From the NCBI RefSeq assembly GCF_019393635.1, contig NC_057867.1:64173492-64237491 (forward strand): a DNA stretch of 64,000 nucleotides, read 5' to 3'. The position numbers and the translations under genes were made by a program. The DNA is from Dromiciops gliroides (lineage: Eukaryota > Chordata > Mammalia > Microbiotheria > Microbiotheriidae). The notes below the pieces were generated by a model, which was not told the origin of the DNA, did not search any database, and worked only from the letters and a program-made list of their open reading frames with translations. This document shows positions 1-12,260 of the stretch, in pieces. Within the stretch, counting starts at the first letter, position 1; each line of letters opens with the position of its first letter.

Positions 1-3000
1 AGAGTTTTTCTTTTTTCTCCCTTGCTTGGGTCATGAAGAGATGACCACAGTCATGGAACTCAGATCCACCAGGTGCTTTCATGGAAGCCCAACAACCTCA
101 TGGCCAACTCAGGGATAGGCTTCCTCTCCCCAATCTTCCTTTCACCCCCATCCATCCAGAATTACCAAGTGTTCCCATGCCCACATTGGCTGGCTGGGGC
201 CGTGTAGAAAGGACCCCACCCAACCTCTGGAGTCCTCAGGGGCCAAAGGAATGGTGGAGATGCAGAGGGCAGCTCCTGTATTGTAAAGATAAGGAGGCAT
301 TTAGCATGATGCCTGTTGGAGGAGGGGGAGGACAGGTTTTTAAAGAGTGCCTGTGTGTAGATGGGGCCTTGGTGGGGGAGAGGCAGAAAAGGGCAGAGAA
401 ATAGAGAATCCTAGGACTAGACTGGACTTTGATACCCTCTGGCTTGTGCCCCTGCATCCCAAAGAAGCTCTGACCCATCCTTCTGCCCTTGTGAGCATGG
501 TTTTCTGGGAAATTCTTTCCCATGTCAGGAACAGGGGCATCCATTCCTTAGCAAACCCTGTAGCTGGAAAACTGGCAGGCCTCACCAGCCCTGCCCACCC
601 ACTAGGCTTCAGGAAAGTCATTAATTTTGAAAGGGAAAACAGCCTTGGAGTGATAGGTGTTGGGAAGTATGGGAATGACAGTGAGCTGATTCCACATAGC
701 TGTGGAATCCTGCCTCTTTTATCTTCTGGGAGGTGAGAATCCTTTACTGTACAAGAGCAATCTTCCTCAGCCAGTCACATCTGGGCTTTCATTGAGGCTT
801 TGTTTGAGATCACTCTAATCTGTCTCCATTTACTCCAGGTACCTTTCCTCCCTCTCACTTTAACTGTGCTGAGAAAGCTAAGGGGAAGGGTGCAATGGGA
901 GGCGTGTGGGCCCGTGCAGACCACACTCAATTTATCTTCTCAATTAAAAATCGGGCGGACACATTTTCTATCCAAGACTAGAAATACAATTCAGAAATAA
1001 CTGTATTGAACAGGCATTAAACATTGCACCAAAAGCATTGGGAATCACAATTCTACAGAGCGGAAAAGGTCACAGTTTCCATAAGAAATTCCTTTAAGAA
1101 GATCATTAACAGCCACTCAATAAACTAACCCTACCCCCCCCCACCATTCCATAAAGTGTACATTTCTCTAACCATTAATTACTTCACAGACACAGTGTTC
1201 AGAATAATGGGATTGTCATGCATTACCACTGTGGATGGCCCGGGTCTCTTTCATAGGGAAGGGCACACAAACAATATAGACAGCAAGGAAGAGGAGAGGA
1301 GGCAACTAGCAGAGGCAGACGCGTAGAGTATTTGGGGGAAGTGTGTGTGTCCTAGCCATGGCCTCATGGAGCATGTTTTTTGTTATGCCTGGGTGGAGGC
1401 CAGTGTGGGCATGCCAAGCTAGAATGGCCAAGGCCACCATCTTGAAAACCCTCTGTTCACCTGAGACATGTCCTGCTAGGGTAATGCTGGATGAGGAACA
1501 GAAAAGGGTGTAGACCTTCTCGTGCATCTGGTACTTCTTTGTTTTTGAAAGAGATGTCTTGGTGAGCTTTTTTTTCTTTTCAAATCCTGTTACTTGGCCT
1601 GCCAAATCACAGCTCAGGACATGAAGGGTCACAGTGAAACTGTGAATAAACACATGCTATTCCATGGTATCTCTGTATAGGATGGGGGATTTCCCTCCAA
1701 GTCAGGCCCGTTTCCATTTTGTCGCAGCTCAGTGCCCAGTTCATCAATCTGTTGATTAGTGTTGATAGGAGATCCATCTATTTGTTGTCAGCGGGTAGAT
1801 GACCCAAAGCCATTGGGTAGATTGGTAAAAGAAAAGCTGAGTTTCTCATATTGTCGCCAGGTCAGTGCTTTCACCTGGGGATTGGGCAAGAGCTCTATCT
1901 TATGGGTATCTAGCCTTGCCTTTTATCTTTCATTTATAAGAAGGCAAAGGAACCTAGGGTGTTTTTAGATTGGGGTTCAGTTTACACTAACCAGCTTGGT
2001 CCAGTAAGGCCAATATTAATAAGATGGACTTGCCCAGAATAGCTGATGGGCTAATAGCAGCTAACCAGGGCTTGGTCTTTCAAGACTGTTGCTAACTGCT
2101 TTATGCCTATTCCTTTCCAAGTAGAGAACCCCCATTCCTTTTGTGCTGCTGCTACTGGGGGACAAGATTAATTTCTGCCTTATAGACAATCTGGTCAGCT
2201 CAGGCTTTGACTGATTGAAGGTGGGGAGAAGGATGTGACTGCTGAGGGCTGCTGAGGCTAGAGACCCAACCAGGCAGGGTGTTGACTATGAAAAGAAAGG
2301 GGAAGGGTGACTAAAATGGGGGGTGGTCTGATTACCTGTGGCCAGGGAACAGAGATTGCTCAGGTTGCCTTCTCCATTTCAAGGTGGGGATGTTGCCTAA
2401 CAGTGGCTCTCACAGTTTGGAAGCCAAAATCCTAGCCTAGTGGAGGGGAAGGGGGGAGCCCTTATTGAAGGGCAGGGCATGCTGTTGTTAGGAATGAGGA
2501 AGGGACCTCAGTGAGGAGGAGCTGTTCAGCCAGGCTTTCCAGTGGCTCCCATGTCATTGAAGCCAGCACCATCTTTAGCGTCTGAGTCTTGTGAAGCTCA
2601 TCCTACTGGACAAACTGTTCTGAGAACAATTCCAAGACCTGAACCCTGGGGTCACTCAGCATCTCTGAGAATAACCGGGTCTTTGATTAATCAATAAAAA
2701 GCCTCAGCATGGCCACTGCTGTCGGCTTTGCCCCCCAGTGCCACACACAGAAAATTTTGTAAATGGCAGTTTCCAAAGCACACTTCTCACAGCAGAACTG
2801 TGTTTGCCAAAAAAAAATTTGCATGCACAATTTGGGGAGCCGAGCTGACAAAAAGGGGCAGAATGTCCTGAATTAGGTCTGGACACACCAGAGTTTGCCC
2901 ATGCAGGTGTGGGGGGTGGGAGGAGACACAACCAGCATGGGTAATTGGAATCTAGGAAGTTTCCATGGCTAAGGAGAGAAATTGGCTCCTGAACTCAATG

Positions 3001-5400
3001 AGATGGCCATATAGCATTGTCTGAGAAGCTCCAGAATAGACTTTCTCCTGCGGGGAGTTCTTAAAGAACAAGCCAAGATGAGAGAACTCTAAGCATACAT
3101 GAGTGAGAGAAGGTTGGACCCAGCTATGGAAATCGGCTTAGGAACAGCCCTGAGGGAGAAGAAGAGGCATGCTTTATCGTGCCACAGTGACCAAGAGGCA
3201 ATATGGTAAGGAAGGTGCCTAGACCGAGCAGGGGAAAGCCTCAGACTTTGAAGAAGCTGAAGAAAGGGATGAAGAAAAAAATAAGGAAAGTCTAAGGAGA
3301 AAAAAGGATCAAACGATATCTCATTTATCTGGAGCAAGTCAATTGACCTTCTGACACCTCAGTTTCTCTACCTCTCAAGTGGAAGGAATGGTATTTAGCC
3401 CTCTTCCACACCTTGCTTCATTGTTCCCTCTGAGAGGGTGAGGGGAAATGAGGCATGGGTAATTGTTCTGAGCTCTTCAGAAACACAAAGCTCAAGAATC
3501 TCAGATATTAATGTCCCTAAGAGCAATCGCAATAATCCTAGTGATGGCAGGGATGACAGAGGAGGTGACTGAAGTGGTTCCAAACAACTCCCACTAGGAA
3601 AATGTGTTCATAATCCATATTCACATCAGAAAACTTGATATCCTCCTTTAATACTCACTTGTTCCCCCCCCCTTCCCCCAGCCTCTCTTCACAAATGAAT
3701 ATATGACAGAAAACCCTTGCTGACCCAAGTCAGTTGCTGGGGTCTGCATCTATACTAAGGAAATACACAAATATACATCTTTGTCTACTTGTATATATCT
3801 AGTTCCATGCTAATCCTATGTACATTTGGGTAGCCTGGCTAAAGCTACTTGGGCTGTCTCCAACAGAGATGGCCAATTAACCAATCCATTACAGAAATTC
3901 CTGTTTACATGTTCGTCTCAACTCTAACATTGGTTCTTTTGAACTTCTTTCATTAAAGTGTTTATGGTAAATAACAATCTCTTTGAACTTGGAAACATTT
4001 CCTATTAACCAGGATCTGTCTTAAACTAGCAAGTGGCTATCCTTCACAACCAACTACAAAAAGAAATTCTGATTTTCCATGGGGTCTACCCTATTGAGAA
4101 CATTAGCCTCTGAAGGTGTGCATGTGACACACACACATATACACCGCATACATATGTTGCAACTAAGAATAAAGTTCCCTGCTGGGAAGAACCATTAAGA
4201 CAGAATATAGGACTCACAGCTTTGTTTACAATTCTATTGGGAAGGATAATCATTTGTTAGTTCAAGGAAGGCCTTATGCCTTGATTATGGGTTAGATTAA
4301 GTAAGACCTTAACCTTGAGTTAACACTGTTTTTCCAGATTTCTGGGTACCAAAGAGTATATTGGCTGGGCCTGGTTCCTTGTTCTGATACTCAATTAAAA
4401 ACCTTCCATAGCCCCCGGCGGTCTTGGCCAAGCAGAGCCTCTTCCTATGTTTGTATTGGGTTATGTATCCCTTCTACCTAGCACAGTACTTGCCACAATA
4501 AGTTCTTAAGATATGCTTGTCAAATTAGTCTTTTCAAATAATCAGCCATATTAACAGAAATATCAATGGGAATCTAAGGCATCAATGTCCCATCGGTTGG
4601 ATGAGAACCCTAACCACTGTTTCTTTAGGTAGATACACATATATGTGCCTGCCCTCTCCTCCTTTTTCAGTCTTTCCTCTCCTCCTAGAATTTTCTGGCC
4701 ATTATCTGAATTCTGTATCTTGCCAAAACCATCTTCTCTTCCTTAGCCACAAGCAGTGGCACCTCTTAAAGTGGACCGACAACTTATTCCTGATCTAAAA
4801 GCAAAAGATTCTCTAATCCTGAAAACTCCATGGAGCCAGTGGTAGAATTAGTGATAAGAGGACTCAGGGAGGGAAGAGGATAGCAATGGGCTTCCCTGGA
4901 TGGCTCTGCTTAAGATTGGAATATCCAGGTAGGGCCTTCCATTAGTCCCCCTTTCCTCATTTTATTGAGGTTTGAGAGAGAATAGAAAGGCTGGTTTTCT
5001 TCCTGCCCACCTAGAATTCCTCCCTCCTCTTGCATACATTTGTCCCTCGTGCTTTTTCCCACTCCGAGTCCTACATTCCCTTGAAATCCAGGTGGATCTT
5101 GTCTCCTGCAGGCTGCGGACACATCAGTATGCACAAGATGCATGACGATGGCATTTAACCAAGTGAGGCTCTGACCCTCTATGATAAATGTGGAGGGAAT
5201 GAAAAGGTCACATCCCAGCCAGTCATGCAGGGCAGGTGACTGCTCATTTGGAGAAAGACCTTGAGATTGCAATGGGGAGAAGGTGTCCTAGGCTGATAGG
5301 CTTCACTGGAGAGAAGTGGGGTGCCAGGGGCCGGGAAGAAAGGAAGAAATTGTCCCCAATTTGGTCAGAAAGAGGAAGGCAGAGAGGGGTGGCTGAAATA
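1..5400. other. Flank downstream of GABRA3, no gene recognised
   Basis: I see no exon with recognisable homology and no long open frame here. Small pieces look like old repeats: a MIR-like fragment near 3335-3400 (text resembling 'ctcagtttctctacc') and an L2/MIR-like tail near 4440-4530 ('tagcacagtacttgcc'). A short CA stretch lies near 4128-4145. The rest looks like unique sequence. In human the next gene in this direction is GABRE, but no GABRE exon was seen, so it would lie further left. Confidence 0.6.
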
Positions 5401-5468
5401 GAGGCCCTGAGTCCATCCCAAATCAGTGTGGGAGGGATTGGCCTCTAGGTAGGCTTTCAAGCAGACTT

Positions 5469-5542
5469 TTTATTCTCATTCCATCTCCCACTGAACACCC
5501 CAGTTTGTCGGGGTTCCCTTCTGTCCCTACCAGTCTTTTATT
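5469..5542 (-). terminator. Candidate poly(A) signals, pair of AATAAA
   Basis: On the minus strand AATAAA occurs at 5537-5542 and again at 5469-5474. They lie about 1.8-1.9 kb past the GABRA3 stop codon. The motif and distance are plausible for the end of the transcript, but chance occurrence is common. RNA 3'-end reads would decide. Confidence 0.25.
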
Positions 5543-5839
5543 CCTATTGGGATTTCTGGCCTTCGTGATGCCATAAGTTGGGGAAAAGTAAAAGTCAGTT
5601 TTTCATCTGGGGGATCCCAGGATCCTGGGGTTGAGGGGCAAGGGATGGGGAGGACAAGGAAGAAAAAGACAGCCAGAACTCAGAAATTGCATTCTGGGAC
5701 CTCCCAGTCTAAAGAAAATGCAGACTATTCATTTAAGAGCAATGAAGCAAAATGAGGGGCCTTAGGGGGAGGCTTCATTTGGGGGCTGCCTTGATGACGA
5801 TGCCTGAGTCAGGAGGTTCAGTGTACTGAAGACCAGAGA

Positions 5840-6360
5840 CCCTCAGCATGGGGAACTGGGACAGCTGTGGAAAAGGTTGAGTCATCCTGTTCATCCATTT
5901 GATGGATCCATCTCCACAGAGATTCTCCCCAGCTGTCAACAGGCCCCTTGGCTTCTGGCTTCTTGTCCTCTCGGAGTCTGAGTGGGTGCTGCTGGCTAGA
6001 GAGAAGGTTGAGCCTTTGACAAGTTGGGACAGCAAGCAGGCTTCTTATCTTGGCAGGCAGTTTGATTTGGTGGGAATGGGCTGGAGAAACTAGAGAAGGT
6101 GGAGCCTTCAGCAACCTGAGACAGAACTCTGGGGAGGCCTGTCCCTCCAGCTGGTTGCCCTCTGCCAAGAAAAGCCTTCCAAATTACACAAGGCCCCTTG
6201 GCTTCTGGCCCCCTGTCTCTACAGAGAACCTGGGTCATGGACGTATTGGATGAGAGCATTGAGGCTTTAGCTACCCAAGGCAGAAGGGAACCTTTCAGAG
6301 CCCTCCCCATCCATCCGATTGCCACCTCACCCCACCCTGAGTTTCTGGCTCCCTGACTTG
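5840..6360. repeat. Degenerate tandem repeat in probable 3' UTR
   Basis: Several phrases recur in order. 'aggccccttggcttctggc' appears near 5940 and again at 6191. 'gagaaggttgagcctt' at 6001 recurs as 'gagaaggtggagcctt' at 6093, with weaker versions near 5870 and 6255. Each is followed by a 'gggacag/gagacag' block. I read this as about four diverged units of roughly 90-160 bp. It does not match a transposon I recognise. Confidence 0.55.
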
Positions 6361-6451
6361 CTAGAGATTGTTTTGAATTTCTTTTGTCTTGGGAGAGAGT
6401 CTTTTGCTTGGTGGTTTTCTTGGTTTTCTTTTCCTCTTGAAAAAAATATAC

Positions 6452-6457
6452 TTTATT
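6452..6457 (-). terminator. Candidate poly(A) signal AATAAA
   Basis: This minus-strand AATAAA lies about 0.9 kb past the stop codon. The sequence after it is A-rich rather than GU-rich, so it is a weaker candidate than the pair near 5470-5540. Confidence 0.2.
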
Positions 6458-7372
6458 CTTTTGCTCAAGAATTTGTAGGAGAGAATTAGGGGAGGAAACA
6501 AAAATATTTGTAGGAGCCAACAAGACCAGCCAAAGCAGTGCCTCCAGACAGGTTCAGGATCTTAGCAGTGCTCCCAGGGAGATCACTGTCTTCCTAGAAG
6601 TGTCCAGTGTGCTTCTTGAGGGCATGCAGAAGGGCAAGGACAGCCAGCTGCAGTCAGTCACTTCTCTCCACAAAGGCCATATTTAAGGGCAGTCAGGGTG
6701 AGATGGTGTGGCCAGGAAAACAAGTGGGCATGGCCAGGGCCCCCACAAACGGGTGCTACTGTTTCTCAGACACTCTTGCCCCCCTTTTCCCATAATCCAG
6801 GAGCTCTGGTAGCCTACAATGACCGTTGTGGCATGAAGGGAGTCTTGAGAAGAAGGAACAGGAGATGAGAGAGTATGGGAATCCAGCCGTTGTTCATCCT
6901 CATTATGGAATCTCAGATAAATACACCCATGAGGCTGATGAGTCTGGCCTAGACCACCAAGTGCTGCCTCATCACTTTGTACTACCAAGACCAGCCAAAG
7001 TACTCCATGGGGAGTGGGCTTGGGGGAGGGTACTCACAGAGGTATGTACACTTTAGGATGTTAGCGAGGAATAATGGGGATGCACACACTGGCTTTCTTT
7101 TGAAGATTGGCAGGGCTGAGGGGAGTAGGCTGGATGGGGAAGCTGGTGAACCAAAACTGGTAGAAGCAAATGGTCCTGATGGAGGGCAGACTCCCAATGT
7201 TAGAGGCATGTTTCCTTATTGACATTTCTTGAAGTTGACAGCCCAAAGTGAGCCAAACAACTTGGCCGATGTTCTAAAGCAAAGCCTTTATGAGATGAAG
7301 GAAATGAGAGCAGACCCGTCGGCATTGTCTCCTGGGACGCTTCTTGGCAATGAAGTGTGTGGAGCTGTGGCT

Positions 7373-7711
7373 TTACTGTTTCCGGATCATGCCCTTGATG
7401 GCTGACTCCCGGTTGACATATGTGGCCCAGTAGACCAGATTAAAGATGGCAAAGAGCACGGGAAAGATGATGCGGGAGATCTTGTCCACCTTGCTGACAC
7501 TGTTGTAGGTCTTCTTGGTTTCAGGGGGACTCTCTACCACGTGGGGTGTCTTGGGTGGGGAGACAGCTGCCCCCGATGCCGTAGCACTGGCTGCAGCACT
7601 CTTGGAGATGGTGGAGAGTCCAGGGTCCTTGGCAATGTTGAGAGCATAGGTGGTGCCCACGATGTTGTAGGTGTTGTTTGCTTTCTTGGCCAAGGTCATC
7701 GGCTCTTTTTT
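7373..7711 (-). CDS. GABRA3: GABRA3 exon 10: M3-M4 loop, TM4, C terminus
   Basis: This is the last coding exon of the GABA-A receptor alpha-3 subunit, a GABA-gated chloride channel of inhibitory synapses. The acceptor is CCCATAG before AAAAAAGAG, and the frame starts in phase 0, matching the end of exon 9. It encodes most of the cytoplasmic loop, then TM4 (around [17 protein letters not shown]) and the end [13 protein letters not shown], which marks alpha-3 among the alpha paralogs; the stop is TAA. The loop contains [14 protein letters not shown], the region that in alpha-3 binds gephyrin. An Ala/Ser-rich stretch precedes the conserved [11 protein letters not shown]. The human exon reads FNIVGTTYPIN here, so the first aromatic residue is Tyr instead of Phe. 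Identity is secure; the exact loop behaviour is inference. Confidence 0.97.
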   Translation of the reverse strand, partial: KKEPMTLAKKANNTYNIVGTTYALNIAKDPGLSTISKSAAASATASGAAVSPPKTPHVVESPPETKKTYNSVSKVDKISRIIFPVLFAIFNLVYWATYVNRESAIKGMIRKQ

Positions 7712-8029
7712 CTATGGGAGTGGGTGGGTGGGTGGGAAAACAGGGGAGGGGGAACAAAACAGAGACCGATTACTTCCATTGTACAAACCAAGAGGGAGGA
7801 CTAGGGAGAGAAGGGGGAAGGTAGGACACTGGAGTCATGGAGTCAATGGTAGTGAGGGGCCAGGGTTACATTTAGGATGATGACTCATGATGGGGAGCAG
7901 TGTACTGATACCAAATGTAATGTCATCCAGGAATCAGGGCCCTTTGGACTGCATAGAAGTCGGGGATTCCAGAAAGAGGGCAAACTTTCGTCTAGATAAG
8001 TTCTCTCCCTTAAACAGAGCCATAAATAT

Positions 8030-8370
8030 CTCTTTGGAAGGAGGAAGAAACTGAAGCCTGGATGGGAGGGGTTTGCCCAAGCTCTCTCAGGTAGCAAGTA
8101 GCAGAGTCAGTATTTGAACCAAGTTCTTCTAGATTTGGGTTCCCAAATGGAGTATTTTTTCCAGGTTTCTATGTTTCGGGTCTAATAAACATGGTGGAGC
8201 AGAAAGAATCCTGGACTTGGGAGTCAGAAGGACTTGAATTCAAGTTCTCACTTGGCCATTTGCAAGTTATGTGACAATGAGCAAGTTATTCTCCTTAAGC
8301 CTCAGTTTCCTCAGCTATAAAATGGGGATGATTGTTACTCAGACTATTTAATGCACATTTTGCACACATT
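8030..8370. repeat. Two MIR/MAR1-type SINE fragments
   Basis: At 8030-8145 the text resembles a minus-strand MIR ('gaaactgaagcctgg', then 'ttgcccaagctctc' and 'tatttgaacc'). At 8190-8370 a plus-strand copy shows 'gagtcagaaggacttgaatt' and 'cctcagtttcctcag...aaaatgggga'. Both are diverged and old. Confidence 0.7.
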
Positions 8371-9329
8371 ACTCATCTCTCTGATTGTATGGATGCACTA
8401 ACCACGGGCTTGAATGAGTGAATACAAGGGGAAAGAGAACCCTGGCTCTCCTGGTCAGCAAAACATGGTTGCCATGACTTGGAATAGGAAGTGGGCCAAG
8501 GTGGCTAGGGTAGCTGACTGGGGATAAGATGAGAGCTCAGGGATATCTGGGAGGAAGACCCAGGCACTTGCCCTCAGCTCAGGGGCAGGGACAGGGAGGG
8601 AGGGACAGCAGTGAAGTGAGGAGGAAGCTACTGGGTCGATGGATTCATTGTTTGCCATGTCATGAATCTGTCCGGGGTGATGGTCCTGGAAGACAGGATG
8701 AAATGCTGCAAAGCAATACATGGACACCCATGGGGTGACCTTCTTAGGTGACTGGCAATCTGGAGAAACAGGAAGGGTTTGGTTTAGTCCAAGAATGACC
8801 TACCTTTCCCCGGGGCCTTCTGCCCAGGAGAGAGCACAGGTGCCCTAGTAGGTTACTTCTCAAAAGCTACCATTGATGCTGCCCATGAATTACTCTGAGA
8901 CTGAGCCCTCATGGGAAAAAAGAACAGCAATGTCACAGCAACTGGGGAAAGAAGCCCAAGTTATCTCCAGCAATCCAGAATTCATAGGCATGTCATTCCC
9001 AGCTTTGGGGCTTTGGATTTCACATAGTTGACTCACATGATATTTAAGCAGATGTATATTTCTACTCAAATCAAACAGTTGAAAGGCCTGGGGAACAGGC
9101 CTCAAGTTCTCTGATGACTCTGGCAAAGTCAAAGGGCAGAAGGACACATTTCTCACAAGTACCATATCCTTATGACTGTGCTTGGTAGGGGTTGGAGTGT
9201 GCAGAGGGTAATTTGGGTAAAGGAAATCTGGTCAAAGTGTCCCCTTTGCTCTCCCAAGAAACCCACTGGTCAAAGGACCAGGTGCCAGGGAGAAGCAACT
9301 TTGAGGTTCTCCAAGTGGTCCACGAGCCA

Positions 9330-9415
9330 CACACTGGTTCTTATACATCAGTAGGTGCTCAGTAGATGTTGGCTGCATGAACAAACAAACGAATGAATGA
9401 ATGAATGAATGAGTC
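9330..9415 (+). repeat. L2 tail and (GAAT)n
   Basis: The phrase 'agtaggtgctcagtagatgtt' resembles the L2 3' tail and is followed by (GAAT)n at about 9390-9412. Confidence 0.6.
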
Positions 9416-9644
9416 AAATGCAAGTTATTTTTTCAAAGTTGAAAGGTGGTGAATGGTGAGGATACTTTCCATGGCAGATTTTGAATTTCAGTTTACAGCC
9501 ACTGACATGTACTCATGACAGTTGCTGACCCAGCCCTAAATCGATAAGATTCCTGTGTGATTGAAAACAGGGCCAGGTTTATCTTTTTAAGTTCTGAGCA
9601 GATAGCATTTTGTGCTGAGTTTGATACTATAATCATGTCCAACT

Positions 9645-9900
9645 TACAGCATCTCAGAGGTAGAAGAGCCCCTAAGGGCCGTTTAGTCCAACTTGTACCT
9701 GAAACAAGCATCCCTTCTATATCATTCCGGATGAGAAGGCATTTGAAGAAGCTCCAGTAAGAGGGGCCTCCCTACCTCCAGAGGCAGCCTGTTGCAGCTT
9801 CTTCTGACATCAAGCAACAGTCTGCCTCTCTGAAAGTTCCCCACCTTGCAGGGCTCTCATGGCCCCTCTGGGGCCAAGCAAAATGACTCCTTTACCTCTT
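9645..9900 (-). repeat. CR1/L3-type LINE 3' end
   Basis: The plus strand reads 'ctcagaggtagaagagcccctaa', then 'tagtccaactt', 'aggcagcctgttgcagc' and 'ctcatggcccctctgggg'. This is the reverse complement of the conserved CR1/L3 3' region. It is 5' truncated and diverged. Confidence 0.65.
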
Positions 9901-10044
9901 GCCCAGTCTTTCCTTTTCTTGGCTAAACGTTTACTGTTGTGTCTGATAGATATTGTGTGCCAGGGGAGACTTGGGTGACTAGAATTCATATTACTTTACA
10001 CAAGCATACCGAAGTGTTTACAGTTTTTCTCATTTCTTCTGACT

Positions 10045-10165
10045 CTGAGTGGTAGCATGTAATATTAGAAAGAGCAAAGGACTTGGGTTCAAATCTTACC
10101 TCTGACACTCATCATGGCAAGACCCTCCGAACTTCAGCTTCCCCATCTGTTAACTGGGGGGTGGG
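10045..10165 (+). repeat. MIR-type SINE fragment
   Basis: It shows 'agaaagagcaaaggacttgg', 'gttcaaatcttacctctgac' and 'cttccccatctgttaactgg' in the order expected of a MIR. Confidence 0.65.
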
Positions 10166-11369
10166 GGCGATAGCACCTATAGTATCTTCCTTGCGGGAAG
10201 CCTCAAGGGGCTTGCCAGCCATTACTATTACTGTTCTCCACTGTCTAGAGCGTGTGTTCCTGTTGACAGTTTCTTATGATCCAGAGAAAACATGTCCAAT
10301 CTCCTCCTTTTCTAACCACAGACAGTGCCATTCATTGAAAGGCAAGTGTCTGCAATCACACTGTCCACTAGCTGGCTTCTCCCAGGCCCCCACCTTTGGC
10401 TCTAGGTATGGGGCCATTGAAGAAAGATGCTACACCCAACTTGTTTAGAGGACACTCCAGCAGTCTGGCCCCTGAGACTCATTCTCATGCATGTGTGAGG
10501 CCTGTTGGGCCTTCGAGGAAGTTAGGGGTACAGCAGCTACAGCCACAGCAGCCACTTTTCTCGCCAATGAAGTCGGGTCAGATTCCTGTTTCCCCCAGGC
10601 CCAGGACCCTGGCTTCCCTTAGAGGAGGTAGGGGGGTCAGCTTCATGACTCCAACACAGTCCCTCGTCTATAGGGTATAGATAGTATGGCTATATACCAA
10701 ACTGAAGCACCAGTTGGTGGGCTTTTGGCAAAAGCTTGGCTCTGTCTCCTCTCCCCAGCCCTCACCCGGAGCTCAAGCCTTGGAAGCATTATCTTGTGAT
10801 TGCTAAGACCTTGGAGGAGGCAGATATGTGGAGAGAGAAGGGTGAGGAAGGTTGGGAAGGGATGACCAGGGACAGATCTGTTCCCAGTATCCCGGCCTCA
10901 CTACTCTGTGAGTGGCAGAGGAAGGTGGAAGGAAACAGCAGCAAAACCAATGCCAAACCAAAAAAAAAGCATTTTTTTCTTCCCTCCGGGAGTTTGATTT
11001 CTAAAAATGTCAATGACATTACTTGGGATGTTTGGGAGTTTGAAAGCCCAGCAGGAAATGAGTTGTGAGCCTTACAAATAAGCGGCACTGAGGTTTTAGG
11101 GGCTCACCACCAAAGGCTTTGCAAATGCCAGTGCATGGCATGCCCCTTTCCTGAGAAGAAAAGAGACAAATGGCCACCTGCACTCTTTCGGAGGCAGAAG
11201 AATGTGTCATCGGAACAGCGGTGTACTTTCCTCCCCCACACATATACACTAGAACAGTCCCGAGACAGGCTAGCCCATCTCCTTTGAGTGCCTCCTTGGG
11301 GCCATCCCAGTGGAGGACTCACTGTGACCCTTGGAATGTCCAAATACAGCCCACCCCCAGACAAGAGTC

Positions 11370-11560
11370 TTCTCCATAACATCCAACAAGTGCTCATTCA
11401 GTCTCTGCTTGAAGACCTCCCAGGGCACCTCTTCCTACTTTGGATGACTCGAATTGTTAGGAAGTTGTTGGGTTTGAAATAGTCAGCCTGCCCACACCCT
11501 CAACCCTGAACCAGAATCCTTTTCTACTCCAAACTTGATACCGCCCCCATTCCATAAATC
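11370..11560 (-). repeat. CR1/L3-type LINE fragment
   Basis: The phrases 'gcttgaagacctcccagggc', 'cctcttcctac' and 'gttaggaagttgtt' match the inverted CR1/L3 3' region. From about 11565 to 11900 a different, MIR-like minus-strand block follows ('gagctggaagggacatc' to 'aggacctctgctacaaag'), split by a SINE. Confidence 0.55.
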
Positions 11561-11604
11561 TAGAGCTGGAAGGGACATCAAAAGTCATTTAAAAGATGAA
11601 AAAC

Positions 11605-11763
11605 GGGGCAGCTAGATGGCGAAGTGGATAGAGCACTGGCCTTGGAGTCAGGAGTACCTGAGTTCAAATCCAGCCTCAGACACTTAACACTTACTTAGCT
11701 GTGTGACCCTGGGCAAGTCACTTAACCCCCATTGCCTCACTAAAAAAAAAACAAAAAACAAAT
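11605..11763 (+). repeat. WSINE1-like SINE, CTCACT-tail type
   Basis: This is a complete tRNA-derived SINE: 'ggggcagctagatggcgaag' at the head, the B-box-like 'gagttcaaatcc', 'agctgtgtgaccctgggc' and an A-rich tail after 'attgcctcact'. A perfect 14-bp duplication, aaaagatgaaaaac, flanks it at 11591-11604 and 11764-11777. The insertion splits an older MIR-like repeat. The intact duplication indicates a young insertion. Confidence 0.92.
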
Positions 11764-12079
11764 AAAAGATGAAAAACCTGAGTCCCAAGGAGATGAAGTG
11801 ATGGGGAGAAGATTCCATACGTAGGTAATGAGTGGCCAAGGTAGGATTCATATCTAGGACCTCTGCTACAAAGTCCACCTTTTCCAGCTGCACCGCATTA
11901 ACTCTCTTGGATGACATAGTTGCCTGGCTCCTAACTCTATGGTTTATCCTGTCAGAATATTCTCACCCTGAGGACCTTGCTTTATTTTTGCAGAGAGGTA
12001 TTTGTCCAATTTTCTTAGAAGAAGGAAGTGAGGCATAGAGGGCTCTGGGAAGAACCTGAGCTGAGAATCACTAACATTT

Positions 12080-12260
12080 CTGTAGCCTTTGAAATGTGCA
12101 AAGCACTCTCCATATGTTATCTCATTTGAGCCTTACAATATATACCTGTAAGCTAGAGAATGCAACTATTATCTCCATTTTAAAGAGGAGGAAAGTAAGA
12201 CTGGGAGTTGGGGTAGTGACTTGCCCAGGGTCTCCTAGCTAGTAAATGTCATGGGAGAGA
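12080..12260 (-). repeat. MIR3/MIR-type SINE
   Basis: The plus strand reads 'gcaaagcactctccatatgt', 'atctcatttgagccttaca', 'attatctccattttaaagag' and 'acttgcccagggtctcctag'. This is the typical inverted CORE-SINE pattern. Confidence 0.75.

Larger units (their letters stand above)
5400..7372 (-). other. GABRA3: Probable GABRA3 3' UTR
   Basis: This follows directly after the stop codon of the last coding exon on the minus strand. It carries few recognisable repeats, which suits a UTR. It contains a degenerate tandem repeat (about 5840-6360) and several minus-strand AATAAA motifs (6452-6457, 5537-5542, 5469-5474). The true 3' end cannot be fixed from sequence. A 175-codon open frame at 5996-6523 on the minus strand overlaps the tandem repeat and matches no family I know, so I treat it as chance. 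Confidence 0.5.

Noticed and set aside
5996-6523. A 175-codon minus-strand open frame past the GABRA3 stop codon
   Set aside because: It overlaps the tandem repeat, has low-complexity composition and matches no family. Repeats of a length divisible by three can keep a frame open by chance.
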